From Hyphomicrobiales bacterium (GTDB lineage: Bacteria; Pseudomonadota; Alphaproteobacteria; Rhizobiales; Rhizobiaceae): 64,000 nt of DNA. The translations under genes and the position numbers were made by a program. Below the pieces are notes generated by a model, which had not been told where the DNA came from, made no database searches, and saw nothing but the letters and a program-made list of their open reading frames with translations. Location: contig UBMP01000011.1 in the NCBI GenBank assembly GCA_900466575.1, positions 62,001-126,000 on the forward strand, written 5' to 3'. Of this stretch, positions 53,358-61,599 are shown piece after piece (the first letter of the stretch is position 1; every line of letters starts with the position of its first letter).

Positions 53358-54017
53358 ATGAAAGAAATGCCGGATGAAGAAGCCCTGGCACTCGGAATTG
53401 CGATATTCCTGGCCGTCTTCGTTGGAGTGCCGGCGATTAGCATCCTTGCAAATGACGGGTGGATCGAAGGCGTCAAAAAGCTTGATACGTTGATTGGCGG
53501 AGCGTTGGCCGTTCTCGCAGCGCTCTATACTGTAAAACAAATGCGAGCGTCGGACGCCGCGCAGAACGAGAGACACCTGCAGCTGCTCAGAATCCAAACT
53601 ATCAAGGAGAGGCGCTTGTTGCGCCGAGCCAAATTGGAACTCGATGAGTTGACCTTCATCTATGGGAAGGTGCCGGAGACTTTCTCTTTGCCAGAAGATG
53701 CCACCTCGCTCGAGACTATTAAAATTGTCTCTGAAATAAGGCGCGTGAGCATACAGATTCTGAAACGACTTGATCGCGCCACAATCAAGGAGGCTGAACC
53801 CTATTTCGATCTGGCACTCACTCACAGCGTCGGCAATGCCAGACACATCCTCAAGAGTATCCAGGGCGATTATGATGAAAGCGGAACAAGCTTGGCCGTG
53901 ATGCTTTCGCTGTTTCAGCAGGTAGGCTTGATCATTTTGGGGTTGCCGGCAGAGCTCCATGTCTGGGAACGTGGCATTGATGCCGAGTTTTCCATCCCTA
54001 AAGCCGTTGAAGATTGA
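53358..54017 (+). CDS. Cargo membrane protein A (paralogue of the 54337 gene)
   Basis: This 219-residue protein has two membrane helices (about residues 11-32 and 43-60), then a cytosolic helical domain. ATG 53358 has GGAG eight bases upstream. Residues 43-73 match residues 42-72 of the protein at 54337 at 18 of 31 positions, sharing the TVxQMRxSDxxQxxRH motif right after the second helix. It faces against the early operon and has lower GC. Probably expressed in the lysogen; phage exclusion or host defence is a reasonable guess, unproven. Confidence 0.68.
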   Translation: MKEMPDEEALALGIAIFLAVFVGVPAISILANDGWIEGVKKLDTLIGGALAVLAALYTVKQMRASDAAQNERHLQLLRIQTIKERRLLRRAKLELDELTFIYGKVPETFSLPEDATSLETIKIVSEIRRVSIQILKRLDRATIKEAEPYFDLALTHSVGNARHILKSIQGDYDESGTSLAVMLSLFQQVGLIILGLPAELHVWERGIDAEFSIPKAVED

Positions 54018-54043
54018 GGCGCTGTTGCGAAAAATCTCCGTCA

Positions 54044-54226
54044 TCACGGCAGCCTCCGGTCGATCTGCTCCGCCAGCCGGGAGAGGCAGACGTCAGTCAT
54101 GGCGACTTCCGAGCCATCCAGCGTCAGGCGGGCGTAGGACTTGCCCTTGAACTCGAAACACTCGTAGCCGTCGCGGGAAAACTCCTCGATCAGCAGCTGC
54201 TCGATTTTGGTGCGCCGCTCGGTCAT
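54044..54226 (-). CDS. Small early protein between cargo genes
   Basis: This 60-residue protein (MTERRTKIEQLLIEEFSRDG, then YECFEFKGKSYARLTL) is likely an alpha/beta mini-domain. AGAAAGGTG precedes ATG 54226. It keeps the phage-operon strand although both neighbours are reversed. A GTATCGATAC palindrome (54251-54260) lies just upstream. Confidence 0.58.
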   Translation of the reverse strand: MTERRTKIEQLLIEEFSRDGYECFEFKGKSYARLTLDGSEVAMTDVCLSRLAEQIDRRLP

Positions 54227-54336
54227 GCTGCACCTTTCTGAGACTGTTCGGTATCGATACAAATCCCTTTAGTGCCAGTGCTTGGCTTGCCGAAGCACGT
54301 GGACAAAACCCTCTTCGTGGACGGAGCTTTTTGAAC

Positions 54337-55071
54337 ATGCCTGAGAAAGCGAAACTTGCTTTGCTGACGGCAATCGCCATTGTCGTTGCTATGGCTTTGT
54401 TGCCCCCTGCGTTTTTCGGCGGGACCAGTGATCCTTGGGGTAAAGCTATTTATGATTATCAGACCTTGATAACCGGGATCCTCGCCACCGGAGCTGCCTT
54501 TTTGACGGTTCAACAAATGAGAAAATCTGACCGCCAACAAGAGGTCAGGCACGTCGCAGTGATGTATCAAAGCGAAAGACGTAACTTGAAGAGGGTTCGC
54601 CGCTGGTACAAAGATGTGAGAGAGCTTGTCGATCTCGGAATATTTTTTTCTGAGGAAGTCGATTCCGAGCTCAGTCGAGCCGATCAAAAGGACATAGTGC
54701 CGGGATATAATCCAAGTTTCGCAAAGCTCAGCAGCCGCTATCTCGAGGCATATAACAAGCTCGCAGTTCTTCCGGACAAGGATCTGGCGTTGGACTACCT
54801 TCCGGAAGCGAGCGAGCAGGAGTGGCGGAATTTTATGTACTATGTGAGCGTTGCTGCTGAGCGACATCCCGACACGGCGGAATTGTTCGATCGTGTTGGC
54901 TCTGGTCCGAATGACACAAAATACCGGCTCAACGTCGAACGCACCCGCCAGTTCATTCGAAGAGCTTGCTTGATTTCCAAAGAGTTCTCCGCAGCCCTTT
55001 CGAGAGAGATTGAGGCGATCGAAAAGATCGAAGGGCAAATGCGGGCGGGCGCTGAAGCGAGTGCGAGCTGA
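54337..55071 (+). CDS. Cargo membrane protein B (paralogue of the 53358 gene)
   Basis: This 244-residue protein has two membrane helices (about residues 7-27 and 43-58), the TVQQMRKSDRQQEVRH motif at 57-72 and a long cytosolic helical domain with charged coils. ATG 54337 is used; TTG 54331 is four bases from GGAG and could be the start instead. No enzyme motif seen. Base composition is lower in GC than the flanking phage genes. Paired with a diverged copy only 320 bases away. Confidence 0.68.
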   Translation: MPEKAKLALLTAIAIVVAMALLPPAFFGGTSDPWGKAIYDYQTLITGILATGAAFLTVQQMRKSDRQQEVRHVAVMYQSERRNLKRVRRWYKDVRELVDLGIFFSEEVDSELSRADQKDIVPGYNPSFAKLSSRYLEAYNKLAVLPDKDLALDYLPEASEQEWRNFMYYVSVAAERHPDTAELFDRVGSGPNDTKYRLNVERTRQFIRRACLISKEFSAALSREIEAIEKIEGQMRAGAEASAS

Positions 55072-55082
55072 AAAAGTACCCA

Positions 55083-55748
55083 TCACGCACCTGCCTTCGC
55101 CAGGTCGATCGTGATCGCCTGGAACTGCTCGTTGACCGATTTGCGGTGATAGAAGCGGACATACTCCTTTGAACCTGTAATCCGGATGGAGTTGCGGATC
55201 GCCTCCATGGCGCGCTGCCAGCGCTCGTCCTCGATGTCGAGGCGAAGCAGCATGAACAGTTCAGCGCGGTTGATCTGGCCTTCCTTGTCGGTGTTGAAGG
55301 CGCGGGTGATGATCGACTGGATCTCCGGCCGGCTGTCGGCCGTCCATTCGATCATGCATGCGTCCAGAAGGGACTTGGCGATCTGCAGTTCCGGGCCGAA
55401 GTCGATCTGGTCGGCGACCTGCACCTTGACCTGCATCAGGCCGTTAAAGGTCTGATAGGTCCGATTGCCCTTCTTGCCGCCGATCTTCGCGCCATATTCC
55501 TGCTCCAGGAGCGCGTCGAAGCTACCGAGATCGAGCATCGTGTGAGACCGGAAGCGATTGATCTGTGCGTTGAGATCGATAGCAAAACCGATGATTTTGC
55601 GAACGGTCTCGTCCTGCAGCTTGTCGGCCGGCTTGACGTTCGCAAGCGGAACGTGGCGTTCCTGGGCGTCGATCATGAATTCACGGCCGTTGACGACGAG
55701 AATACCGTCTTCGCGCGGGCCTTCCAGAATGACAGCTTCCATGGTCAT
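55083..55748 (-). CDS. DUF3164 early phage protein
   Basis: This 221-residue protein has the family pattern: AIDLNAQINRFRSHTMLDLGS, EYGAKIGGKKGNRTYQTFNG, VQVADQIDFGPELQIAKSL and DKEGQINRAELFMLLRLDI. DUF3164 is common in the early region of transposable phages; function unknown. ATG 55748 overlaps the upstream stop; ATG 55742, better spaced from GGGAGC, is possible. Confidence 0.82.
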   Translation of the reverse strand: MTMEAVILEGPREDGILVVNGREFMIDAQERHVPLANVKPADKLQDETVRKIIGFAIDLNAQINRFRSHTMLDLGSFDALLEQEYGAKIGGKKGNRTYQTFNGLMQVKVQVADQIDFGPELQIAKSLLDACMIEWTADSRPEIQSIITRAFNTDKEGQINRAELFMLLRLDIEDERWQRAMEAIRNSIRITGSKEYVRFYHRKSVNEQFQAITIDLAKAGA

Positions 55749-56137
55749 GCTCCCTTCAGCGCTGCCTGGAGCGCGTTCAGTCTGAGATTGAGGTTGAGGT
55801 AGGCCTGGCGTTCGCCGGAAGTGCCGCGCGCCTGGTCGTAGGTTTCCCAGGCGCTAGCGAGCGCCTGGATGACTGGGGAGAGGCCATCGAGGCGACGGCC
55901 CGCGACGATGACGGCCGGCTCGCTGCGGCGCTGGCCGACTGCGACCAGCCGGCGCGTCTGCGCCCGCTGGGTGACTGCCAGTTCCTCCTCCAGTTCGGCG
56001 CACATCTCGCCGATCGTGCGCAGCTGCTTGACGAGCTGGGCGATGTCGGTCGAGCGGAAGTGTTTTCCCACGCCGGCGTAAGGCAGGAATGTCGCGCGGA
56101 GGTTTTCGACGTCTGCCGAAGGTTTGAGGTCAGCCAT
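55745..56137 (-). CDS. Early phage protein, unknown
   Basis: This 130-residue helical protein (TDIAQLVKQLRTIGEMCAEL, then ELAVTQRAQTRRL) has a Leu-rich end. No family recognised. It starts eight bases inside the preceding gene and ends overlapping the DUF3164 start. Confidence 0.58.
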   Translation of the reverse strand: MADLKPSADVENLRATFLPYAGVGKHFRSTDIAQLVKQLRTIGEMCAELEEELAVTQRAQTRRLVAVGQRRSEPAVIVAGRRLDGLSPVIQALASAWETYDQARGTSGERQAYLNLNLRLNALQAALKGA

Positions 56138-56435
56138 CGTCGCGGCCTCCGGTTTTCGGATGCAGCGTGACGATATCGGCGCCGGTGCGGATGGGCCGGT
56201 AGTTCGGGTCCGGCATGCGGGCCAGCTCATGCAGGGCACGGAGCGACTCGGCCTCAATGTCCTGCCTGAGAGCGCGGTTGCGCTCCAGCACGCGGAAGGC
56301 TTCGACCTCCTGTTCGAGCAGGAGCGCCATCTCCGCCATGAGGCGGAGCTGGGCCGATGCATAGGCCGGGGAGACATGGCCGGTCATCATGTCGCCGGAG
56401 AGCGTGGCAAGGCTGGTGGAAAGGACGGCGCTCAT
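56130..56435 (-). CDS. Early phage protein, unknown
   Basis: This 101-residue protein is mainly helical (ASAQLRLMAEMALLLEQEVE, then LERNRALRQDIEAESLRALH) with a polar end TLHPKTGGRDDG. ATG 56435 overlaps the MuB-type stop (ATGA). Unrecognised. Confidence 0.58.
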   Translation of the reverse strand: MSAVLSTSLATLSGDMMTGHVSPAYASAQLRLMAEMALLLEQEVEAFRVLERNRALRQDIEAESLRALHELARMPDPNYRPIRTGADIVTLHPKTGGRDDG

Positions 56436-57463
56436 GCGAAGTCCTCCACGTTGCGGTTCTTCCAGGCGGCGGTGATGTGCCGGAAGCCGACCGGCTCGCC
56501 CGTTCCCAGCGCGAGCATGGTGGCGGCCTTCATCGTCTTGTCGATCTGGCCGAGCGCACCGGCCTTGTTGCCGATGGCGGTGAGCAGCTTGACGCATTGC
56601 TCATCCTTGACGTTCCAGGCTGCGATGGACGCCGCGATGTCTTCCGGATAGGCCTTCAGGCGGTTGAGCTTCATGCCGACGCGCCGGCGGAGCTGGCCAT
56701 AGGTGCGTTTCTTGTCCTTGTTGTCGCGCAGTCGGTCATAGACCTCATCATTGCCGACAAGGGCGACGCCGCATTTGTAGAGATCGGAGAAATGCCGAAG
56801 CTGGTTGATCGCCTCGGGGATCAGGTGCTGCGCCTCGTCGATGATGAGCAGCGCGTTGCCTGACGAGGCCAGACGCTCGCCGATAGCGCGGACCAGGCGC
56901 GCAGGGTTGTTCTCCTGAATGCCCAGCGTCGCGCAGATCTCGACCAGCATCGCGTTGACGGTCTTCGTATATTCCGAAACCGTGGTCATCCAGACATTCG
57001 GGCGGCGGGCCTTGTACTCGTTGCAGGATTGCGACTTGCCCATGCCGGGGCCGAGCGTGATCAGAACAAGATCGCTGGCGACATGCGCCCAGGCGAGCGT
57101 ATCCATCACCTCGCGGCTCGTCTTCGTCGGGAAATAGGGCGGGGAGACCGGGATCGAGGAAAAGAAGGAGGCCTGTTCATCCTGCTGGTCGATGAACTTG
57201 GCGACCTGTGCGTTTGTCGTGTCGAGGCGACCGGCATACTTGCCGGAAAACCAGCCGCTGAAGGTGCCTTCCGCCATACCGAGGCGGCGCGCGGTCTCGG
57301 CCTTAGACCAGCCCTTTTCTTCGGCGATCTGCTTGACGCGCTCGGTCAGCCGACGCCAGGCGGCGATATCGGCTTCCGTGCGGTTGGCGGTCAGCTCGGG
57401 CGCGGTGGCGGCCAGCTCCCAGGCGGTGGTGGCTGCTGTGGTTGTGTTCGCTGCGATGTTCAT
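56432..57463 (-). CDS. MuB-type transposition target ATPase
   Basis: This 343-residue AAA+ protein has an N-terminal helix-turn-helix (about residues 45-75: GWSKAETARRLGMAEGTFSGW), Walker A GPGMGKS (138-144), Walker B LLIIDEA (205-211) and a C-terminal lid. MuB binds target DNA and delivers it to the transposase, and gives target immunity. AAGGA precedes ATG 57463. It is separated from the transposase by a 117-base gap with a hairpin. Confidence 0.88.
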   Translation of the reverse strand: MNIAANTTTAATTAWELAATAPELTANRTEADIAAWRRLTERVKQIAEEKGWSKAETARRLGMAEGTFSGWFSGKYAGRLDTTNAQVAKFIDQQDEQASFFSSIPVSPPYFPTKTSREVMDTLAWAHVASDLVLITLGPGMGKSQSCNEYKARRPNVWMTTVSEYTKTVNAMLVEICATLGIQENNPARLVRAIGERLASSGNALLIIDEAQHLIPEAINQLRHFSDLYKCGVALVGNDEVYDRLRDNKDKKRTYGQLRRRVGMKLNRLKAYPEDIAASIAAWNVKDEQCVKLLTAIGNKAGALGQIDKTMKAATMLALGTGEPVGFRHITAAWKNRNVEDFA

Positions 57464-57504
57464 TTATGGTTCCTTTGTCAAAGGGGCCGCGAAGCCCTCA
57501 ATTC

Positions 57505-57532
57505 GGGCGGGTTTTCCCGCCCTTTCTTTTTT
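57505..57532 (+). terminator. Plus-strand terminator between transposase and MuB genes
   Basis: GGGCGGG-TTTT-CCCGCCC (57505-57522) followed by TTTCTTTTTT on the plus strand. It would stop transcription running against the early operon, for example from the two cargo genes. On the phage strand the hairpin lacks a T-run. Confidence 0.65.
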
Positions 57533-57580
57533 GGAACCGTACTCACTACATGTCGGTCCATCCCCGGCAGGGCCGGGAAT

Positions 57581-59500
57581 TCAGTCGTCGAGGCCGCCGC
57601 TGATCACTCTCAGCGCCTGCCCGAATGTGTTGTTGAAATCGATCTCCTCCGCCGGCTCGGCCGGTGCATGCTGGAGGGCGGTCGCCAGATTGCCGTTGGC
57701 GATGCGGGTGATGGCCGGGCGCGCCGGCTGCGGCGCGGTCGCCTGCTCGCCGCGCGCCAGAATGTCGGCGAGTTCCTGGGCGGTGAGCTTCTTGTGGGTC
57801 TCGGTTGCGGCCTTGACCGATTTGATATGGTCGCGGCGCAGGCGCGCGTGGTGGCGGGCGGCGTCCTGGTTGTCGAAGCCGGTGTCTTCGATGCAGGCCG
57901 CTTCGCAGATCAGCCGGTTCTTGAGGTCGTAGACCTGGATGGGCTGGTGCAGCTTGTCCGGATCGAAGCGCAACGTCACCTTCTGGCCAGCATGGGCATT
58001 GAGCGCGACGTTCCAGTAGCGGTTGCCCTGGAAGTGGATTTCGCCCGAACCGCGCTGGGCTCTGACGACGTCGGAGGCCAGCAGCCAAAGGCTCTTCTGG
58101 CCTTCCGTGGGCCAGCGAACGACCCATGAGAGGTCTTCCATCGAGGCGGTGAAGGTTTCGTCGAAGGAGCGACCCTTGCAGGCGACGGCCTTGCGGCCGG
58201 TGCGGGCATTGTGGCGGGCGATCTCGCGGGCGACGTGGTCGCGGAAGCCATCGAGCGGAACGGCGGCTTTGCCATAGTTCTCAGGCTTGGCCATCGGATT
58301 GTTGCCGGTATAGGCCCCGTCGCAATAGGGGTGTTTGGAAATCTCTTCCGCCAGATCGCGCCAGGCGCGTTCGATCGGCTTCGACTGGCCGGAATAAGGT
58401 GTCGTCCAGATCGTCTCGACGCCGAGCGTGGTGAGAAGGCCGCGCGGGTCTTCTTCGCGGATCTTGAAGCGGAAGCGGGTGCGCGCGCCGCCGGTGATCC
58501 ATTTGGAGGCGAAAGCGCGGCCGTTATCGAGGAAAATCTTGTCCGGTATGCCGAACTGCTCGACCATGTCGCCGATGACCAGACGCACGGCCTCCCATGT
58601 TTCGGCATCGGTCAAGCGCCAGGCGAGCACCTTGCCGGAATAGAGATCCTGGATGCCGATGAGGTAAAGGCGGGCGGGCTTGTCCAGCCAGGGCACGCGG
58701 ACGAAGACGTCCAGCTTGTGGCCGTCCATGTTGACGGCCTGCATGGCATGCAGGTGGAGGCGCGAGCGGCGCTGGGCGGGGAAGAGCTTCTTGGCCTTCT
58801 CCTCGCCGTCGCGGGCGAGGATGATGACCGTCTCGGGCACTTCGGCCTTGAACCGGCGGCGCAGCGAGCGCTCGTCCGGGATCGGTGCCCAGTTCTTCTT
58901 TTTGGCGGCGTCCTGCATGCGGCGATAGCAGCTGGAAAAGCCGGATTTCGAGTTGCGGAGATAGTCGGACTTGAGGAAGTCCCAGGCATCCGGATGGCAA
59001 TCGGCGCGCTTGGCGGTGGCGGCGAAGTTCGGGGCAAGGGCGGGCAGCCAGTCGGCGCGCTCGATATTCGCCACCATGCCAAACCAGTTGTAGATCGTGG
59101 CAAGACTGACATCGTGCCGGCTGGCGGCAAGCTGCATGGCGGCGGTCTGCGAAAGGCCGGCCGCTTCCATCTCAAGGGCTTCCAGAAGGGCCTTCAAACG
59201 GCCTTCGCACATGATTTTATGTGTTTCCGGCAGTGCGTTGTAACGTGCCCAGAGTGCTTCGCGGATCGGCGACTTGGCGCGCTCGGCCTTGTCCTGCTGG
59301 GCGGCCATGATCTGCAGTTTCAGCCGCGCGGCGGCTGGCAGAGCATCGATGTGGTATTCCAGCCCGCCGCCCCGTCCGGCGCGCTTGCGGGCATGGGCGT
59401 CCCAGGCCTTGGCTGCGCGGGCGAGCTGCCGCTCGGAGGGCGGCAGATCCGGCAGGCTGAGGCCAGCAAGCTCCGCGATGGTGAACCACTCGCGCGTCAT
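57581..59500 (-). CDS. MuA-type DDE transposase
   Basis: This 639-residue protein has the Mu transposase layout: an N-terminal end-binding part (WFTIAELAGLSLPDLP, with a helix-turn-helix near 120-140), an RNase H-like core with Asp259 (AVNMDGHKLD), Asp325 (KIFLDNGRAF) and Glu377 (GQSKPIERAW), a beta barrel (about 470-560) and a C-terminal helical part binding the MuB-type partner. All three acids are present at spacing close to Mu (269, 336, 392). It performs integration and replicative transposition. Confidence 0.93.
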   Translation of the reverse strand: MTREWFTIAELAGLSLPDLPPSERQLARAAKAWDAHARKRAGRGGGLEYHIDALPAAARLKLQIMAAQQDKAERAKSPIREALWARYNALPETHKIMCEGRLKALLEALEMEAAGLSQTAAMQLAASRHDVSLATIYNWFGMVANIERADWLPALAPNFAATAKRADCHPDAWDFLKSDYLRNSKSGFSSCYRRMQDAAKKKNWAPIPDERSLRRRFKAEVPETVIILARDGEEKAKKLFPAQRRSRLHLHAMQAVNMDGHKLDVFVRVPWLDKPARLYLIGIQDLYSGKVLAWRLTDAETWEAVRLVIGDMVEQFGIPDKIFLDNGRAFASKWITGGARTRFRFKIREEDPRGLLTTLGVETIWTTPYSGQSKPIERAWRDLAEEISKHPYCDGAYTGNNPMAKPENYGKAAVPLDGFRDHVAREIARHNARTGRKAVACKGRSFDETFTASMEDLSWVVRWPTEGQKSLWLLASDVVRAQRGSGEIHFQGNRYWNVALNAHAGQKVTLRFDPDKLHQPIQVYDLKNRLICEAACIEDTGFDNQDAARHHARLRRDHIKSVKAATETHKKLTAQELADILARGEQATAPQPARPAITRIANGNLATALQHAPAEPAEEIDFNNTFGQALRVISGGLDD

Positions 59501-59694
59501 GCCTGACCTGTCTTTCTCGTCGCCATGTAGGCGCGGAAGGCGTCCTGGTGTTCCTTGACGAAACGGAGCGTTTCGAGGGCTGCTTTCATATGGTCGCGAT
59601 GCAGATCGCCGCGCGCACCGGCATCAATGCGGACGTTCAGCCGGAGGAAGGTCTCCAGCGCACCAATCTGGCTATCGATTGAGACCTTGCTCAT
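59497..59694 (-). CDS. Small early protein, unknown
   Basis: This 65-residue helical protein (MSKVSIDSQIGALETFLRLN) is coupled by four-base overlaps to the genes on each side. No family recognised. Confidence 0.58.
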   Translation of the reverse strand: MSKVSIDSQIGALETFLRLNVRIDAGARGDLHRDHMKAALETLRFVKEHQDAFRAYMATRKTGQA

Positions 59695-60152
59695 CGGCGC
59701 ACGTCCTTTACGTTGATGCGTGTCGCCATCAGTGCCTTCAGCTGCTTGCCGAGTTCGGCGCGCTCTTTCTGGATTTCGCCGATCTGGGCCAGCAGGGCCT
59801 CTTCGCCGGCCAGAAGTGTCAGGCCGTCATCCTTGATGACCTCGTCCCAGAGCCAGTAAGCGCCGGTGGCGCGGACAAAGGCCTTGAAGCGGGAGAGGCT
59901 CGGATCGTGCGGCTTACTCTCGGCCGTGTAGGCGTCCAGCGTGGCGCGGCTGATCGTCGGCAGACCGAGATATTGCGCCATGCGGGCAGCGATGACGCTG
60001 CGATCGTGCGGGCATTCGCGGATGGCGCGGGCCATGGCCCGCTTGATCCGGCTGCGGAACTTCTCGATATCGAGCTGGTCGGTCGCGGAACGCACCGGGA
60101 AGCTCGCCTTGTCAGCGTCGAAGAGTTCGAACTGGAGTGGGTTGCGCGACAT
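59691..60152 (-). CDS. Early protein with HTH-like region
   Basis: This 153-residue protein has an HTH-like stretch in the middle (ARMAQYLGLPTISRATLDAY, about residues 57-76) and a C-terminal coiled coil (EALLAQIGEIQKERAELGKQ). Such genes are found between ParB-like and transposase genes in related prophages. It may bind DNA; exact role unknown. Confidence 0.6.
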   Translation of the reverse strand: MSRNPLQFELFDADKASFPVRSATDQLDIEKFRSRIKRAMARAIRECPHDRSVIAARMAQYLGLPTISRATLDAYTAESKPHDPSLSRFKAFVRATGAYWLWDEVIKDDGLTLLAGEEALLAQIGEIQKERAELGKQLKALMATRINVKDVRR

Positions 60153-60958
60153 CAGGCGGCCTCGTCGAGATCGGGGCGCACATGCTCTAGGAATTTCGCC
60201 TTGGTCTCGGCACTAGCGCGCCGCCATGTGTCAACGAGGCGAGAGAAAAGCACGGTCTGGGCGTCGGGCTTCGGCTTGGCATCCTCTACGGCCTTGAGCG
60301 CGGTCTCCAGATCGGACCCAAACTGCAGCCCGACTGAGATATCCGCCTGCTTCCTTGGCTCCATCTTCGCAAGCTTCAGAAGCACCGACTGGTTGTCGGC
60401 GTGCGGTGTGCCGCGAAGCTTGGCCCGCAGGTTGGAATTGAGGTTTTGAGCAATCTGGTTCAGGCGCTCGTAGGACCGGGTGGAAAGCCCCATGCGATCG
60501 GCGACATGCTGTGCGAAGGTCGTTTTGTCGGCCTCTGCGCCAATTAATTCCGCCAAGTTGGCGGAATTTCCGGGCCGGCCCGGCTCAATCTTACCGTGCT
60601 TGCGCTCCCAGATTTCCCGGTAGGACTGGACGAAGATCGCGCGGTCGATGACGGATAGCTCGTTGCGGAAAAGGTTCTCCGTAATTTCGAGCAGCTGGCC
60701 TTCGGCGGCATCCGCCTTGAAGACAAGGGCCTCGATCTCGGTCTCGTCATTGATCTCGAAGGCTCGCATGCGATGAGCGCCCGCGATTAGCGTGAACTTG
60801 AAGCCCGATTTTGCAGGCGTAGCGCGAACCGAAATCGGGTTGATGAGACCGTGCTCGACGATGCTCTGCGCAATAATCAGAGCTTGTTCTTCCTCGACCT
60901 CGCGGAGGCGCTCCGGAACGAAGATATCTTTCAGGGGGATGATCTTGAACTCGGTCAT
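60152..60958 (-). CDS. ParB-like nuclease-domain protein
   Basis: This 268-residue protein has a ParB N-terminal domain with GAHRMRA (residues 60-66, a variant of the usual GERR CTP-binding box) and ENLFRNEL (94-101), and a central helix-turn-helix (FAQHVADRMGLSTRSYERLN). Replicative transposition does not need partition, so here it may act as a DNA-binding regulator. ATGA overlap with the upstream gene. Confidence 0.8.
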   Translation of the reverse strand: MTEFKIIPLKDIFVPERLREVEEEQALIIAQSIVEHGLINPISVRATPAKSGFKFTLIAGAHRMRAFEINDETEIEALVFKADAAEGQLLEITENLFRNELSVIDRAIFVQSYREIWERKHGKIEPGRPGNSANLAELIGAEADKTTFAQHVADRMGLSTRSYERLNQIAQNLNSNLRAKLRGTPHADNQSVLLKLAKMEPRKQADISVGLQFGSDLETALKAVEDAKPKPDAQTVLFSRLVDTWRRASAETKAKFLEHVRPDLDEAA

Positions 60959-61323
60959 GCGGCATCAGCCATACGAATGGCTGCCTCTTTCATGTCGGTG
61001 AGGAAAATGGATGAAGCACGCTCGCCCATGCGGTCGTGGACCGCCCGAAAAAGTGGCTCTTCGCGGCGCTCGTCGATGCGCGCCAGCGCGAAGTTCGTAG
61101 AGGTGCGCTGGCGACCCATGACAGACGTCAGGCGGCGGCGGGGCACTTGAAAAACATTCGCGATGATGTGAACCGCGCACTGGCGGGCTAGCGCCGCATC
61201 AAACTGATCGCGCGGCGGATTGATGATGTCCCGCAGGGGCAGGTGGCTGAAATGCTCCTGCACCGCGATGTAGGCGGCGGCGATCATGGCGCTCTGGCGC
61301 TCTTTTTCAGAGTACGGGTTCAC
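60955..61323 (-). CDS. DnaA domain-IV-like DNA-binding protein
   Basis: This 122-residue protein resembles the C-terminal DNA-binding domain of DnaA: ALARQCAVHIIANVFQVPRR followed by LTSVMGRQRTSTNFALARID, with the GRxRTS stretch at the place of the DnaA GRDHTT motif. It has no ATPase part. The GTG start lies within the stop of the small gene upstream (GTGA). It may bind DnaA-box-like sites at the phage end or early promoter. Confidence 0.5.
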   Translation of the reverse strand: MNPYSEKERQSAMIAAAYIAVQEHFSHLPLRDIINPPRDQFDAALARQCAVHIIANVFQVPRRRLTSVMGRQRTSTNFALARIDERREEPLFRAVHDRMGERASSIFLTDMKEAAIRMADAA

Positions 61324-61469
61324 AGATAGGCCCTCGCAAAGGCTGCGATGGCCGCAACAAGCCCCGCCACCGCGACCGACCAAACGCAAAACAAATCGTC
61401 GGCGCGGCAGAGGGCGGGGCTCGTTGCAGGGATGAAAGGCTTGACGATTTCGGACTTCAGTTTGGACAT
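61320..61469 (-). CDS. Small single-span membrane protein
   Basis: This 49-residue ORF (MSKLKSEIVKPFIPATSPAL start) has a membrane helix at about residues 29-46 (WSVAVAGLVAAIAAFA). Its TGA overlaps the GTG of the DnaA-like gene, which supports it as a real coupled gene. No strong ribosome site seen. Confidence 0.45.
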   Translation of the reverse strand: MSKLKSEIVKPFIPATSPALCRADDLFCVWSVAVAGLVAAIAAFARAYL

Positions 61470-61599
61470 GTGCGGGCTTTCGATTTCTGCTTTTCTCGTC
61501 TCAGCGGCGGGGTGACAGCCGGGCGGTCTTTTCCTGGGCTAAAGGTGAGGATCGGCCTGCCGGAACGGACACCTGAAGGGCTAGAGCACCCCGCCGCAG

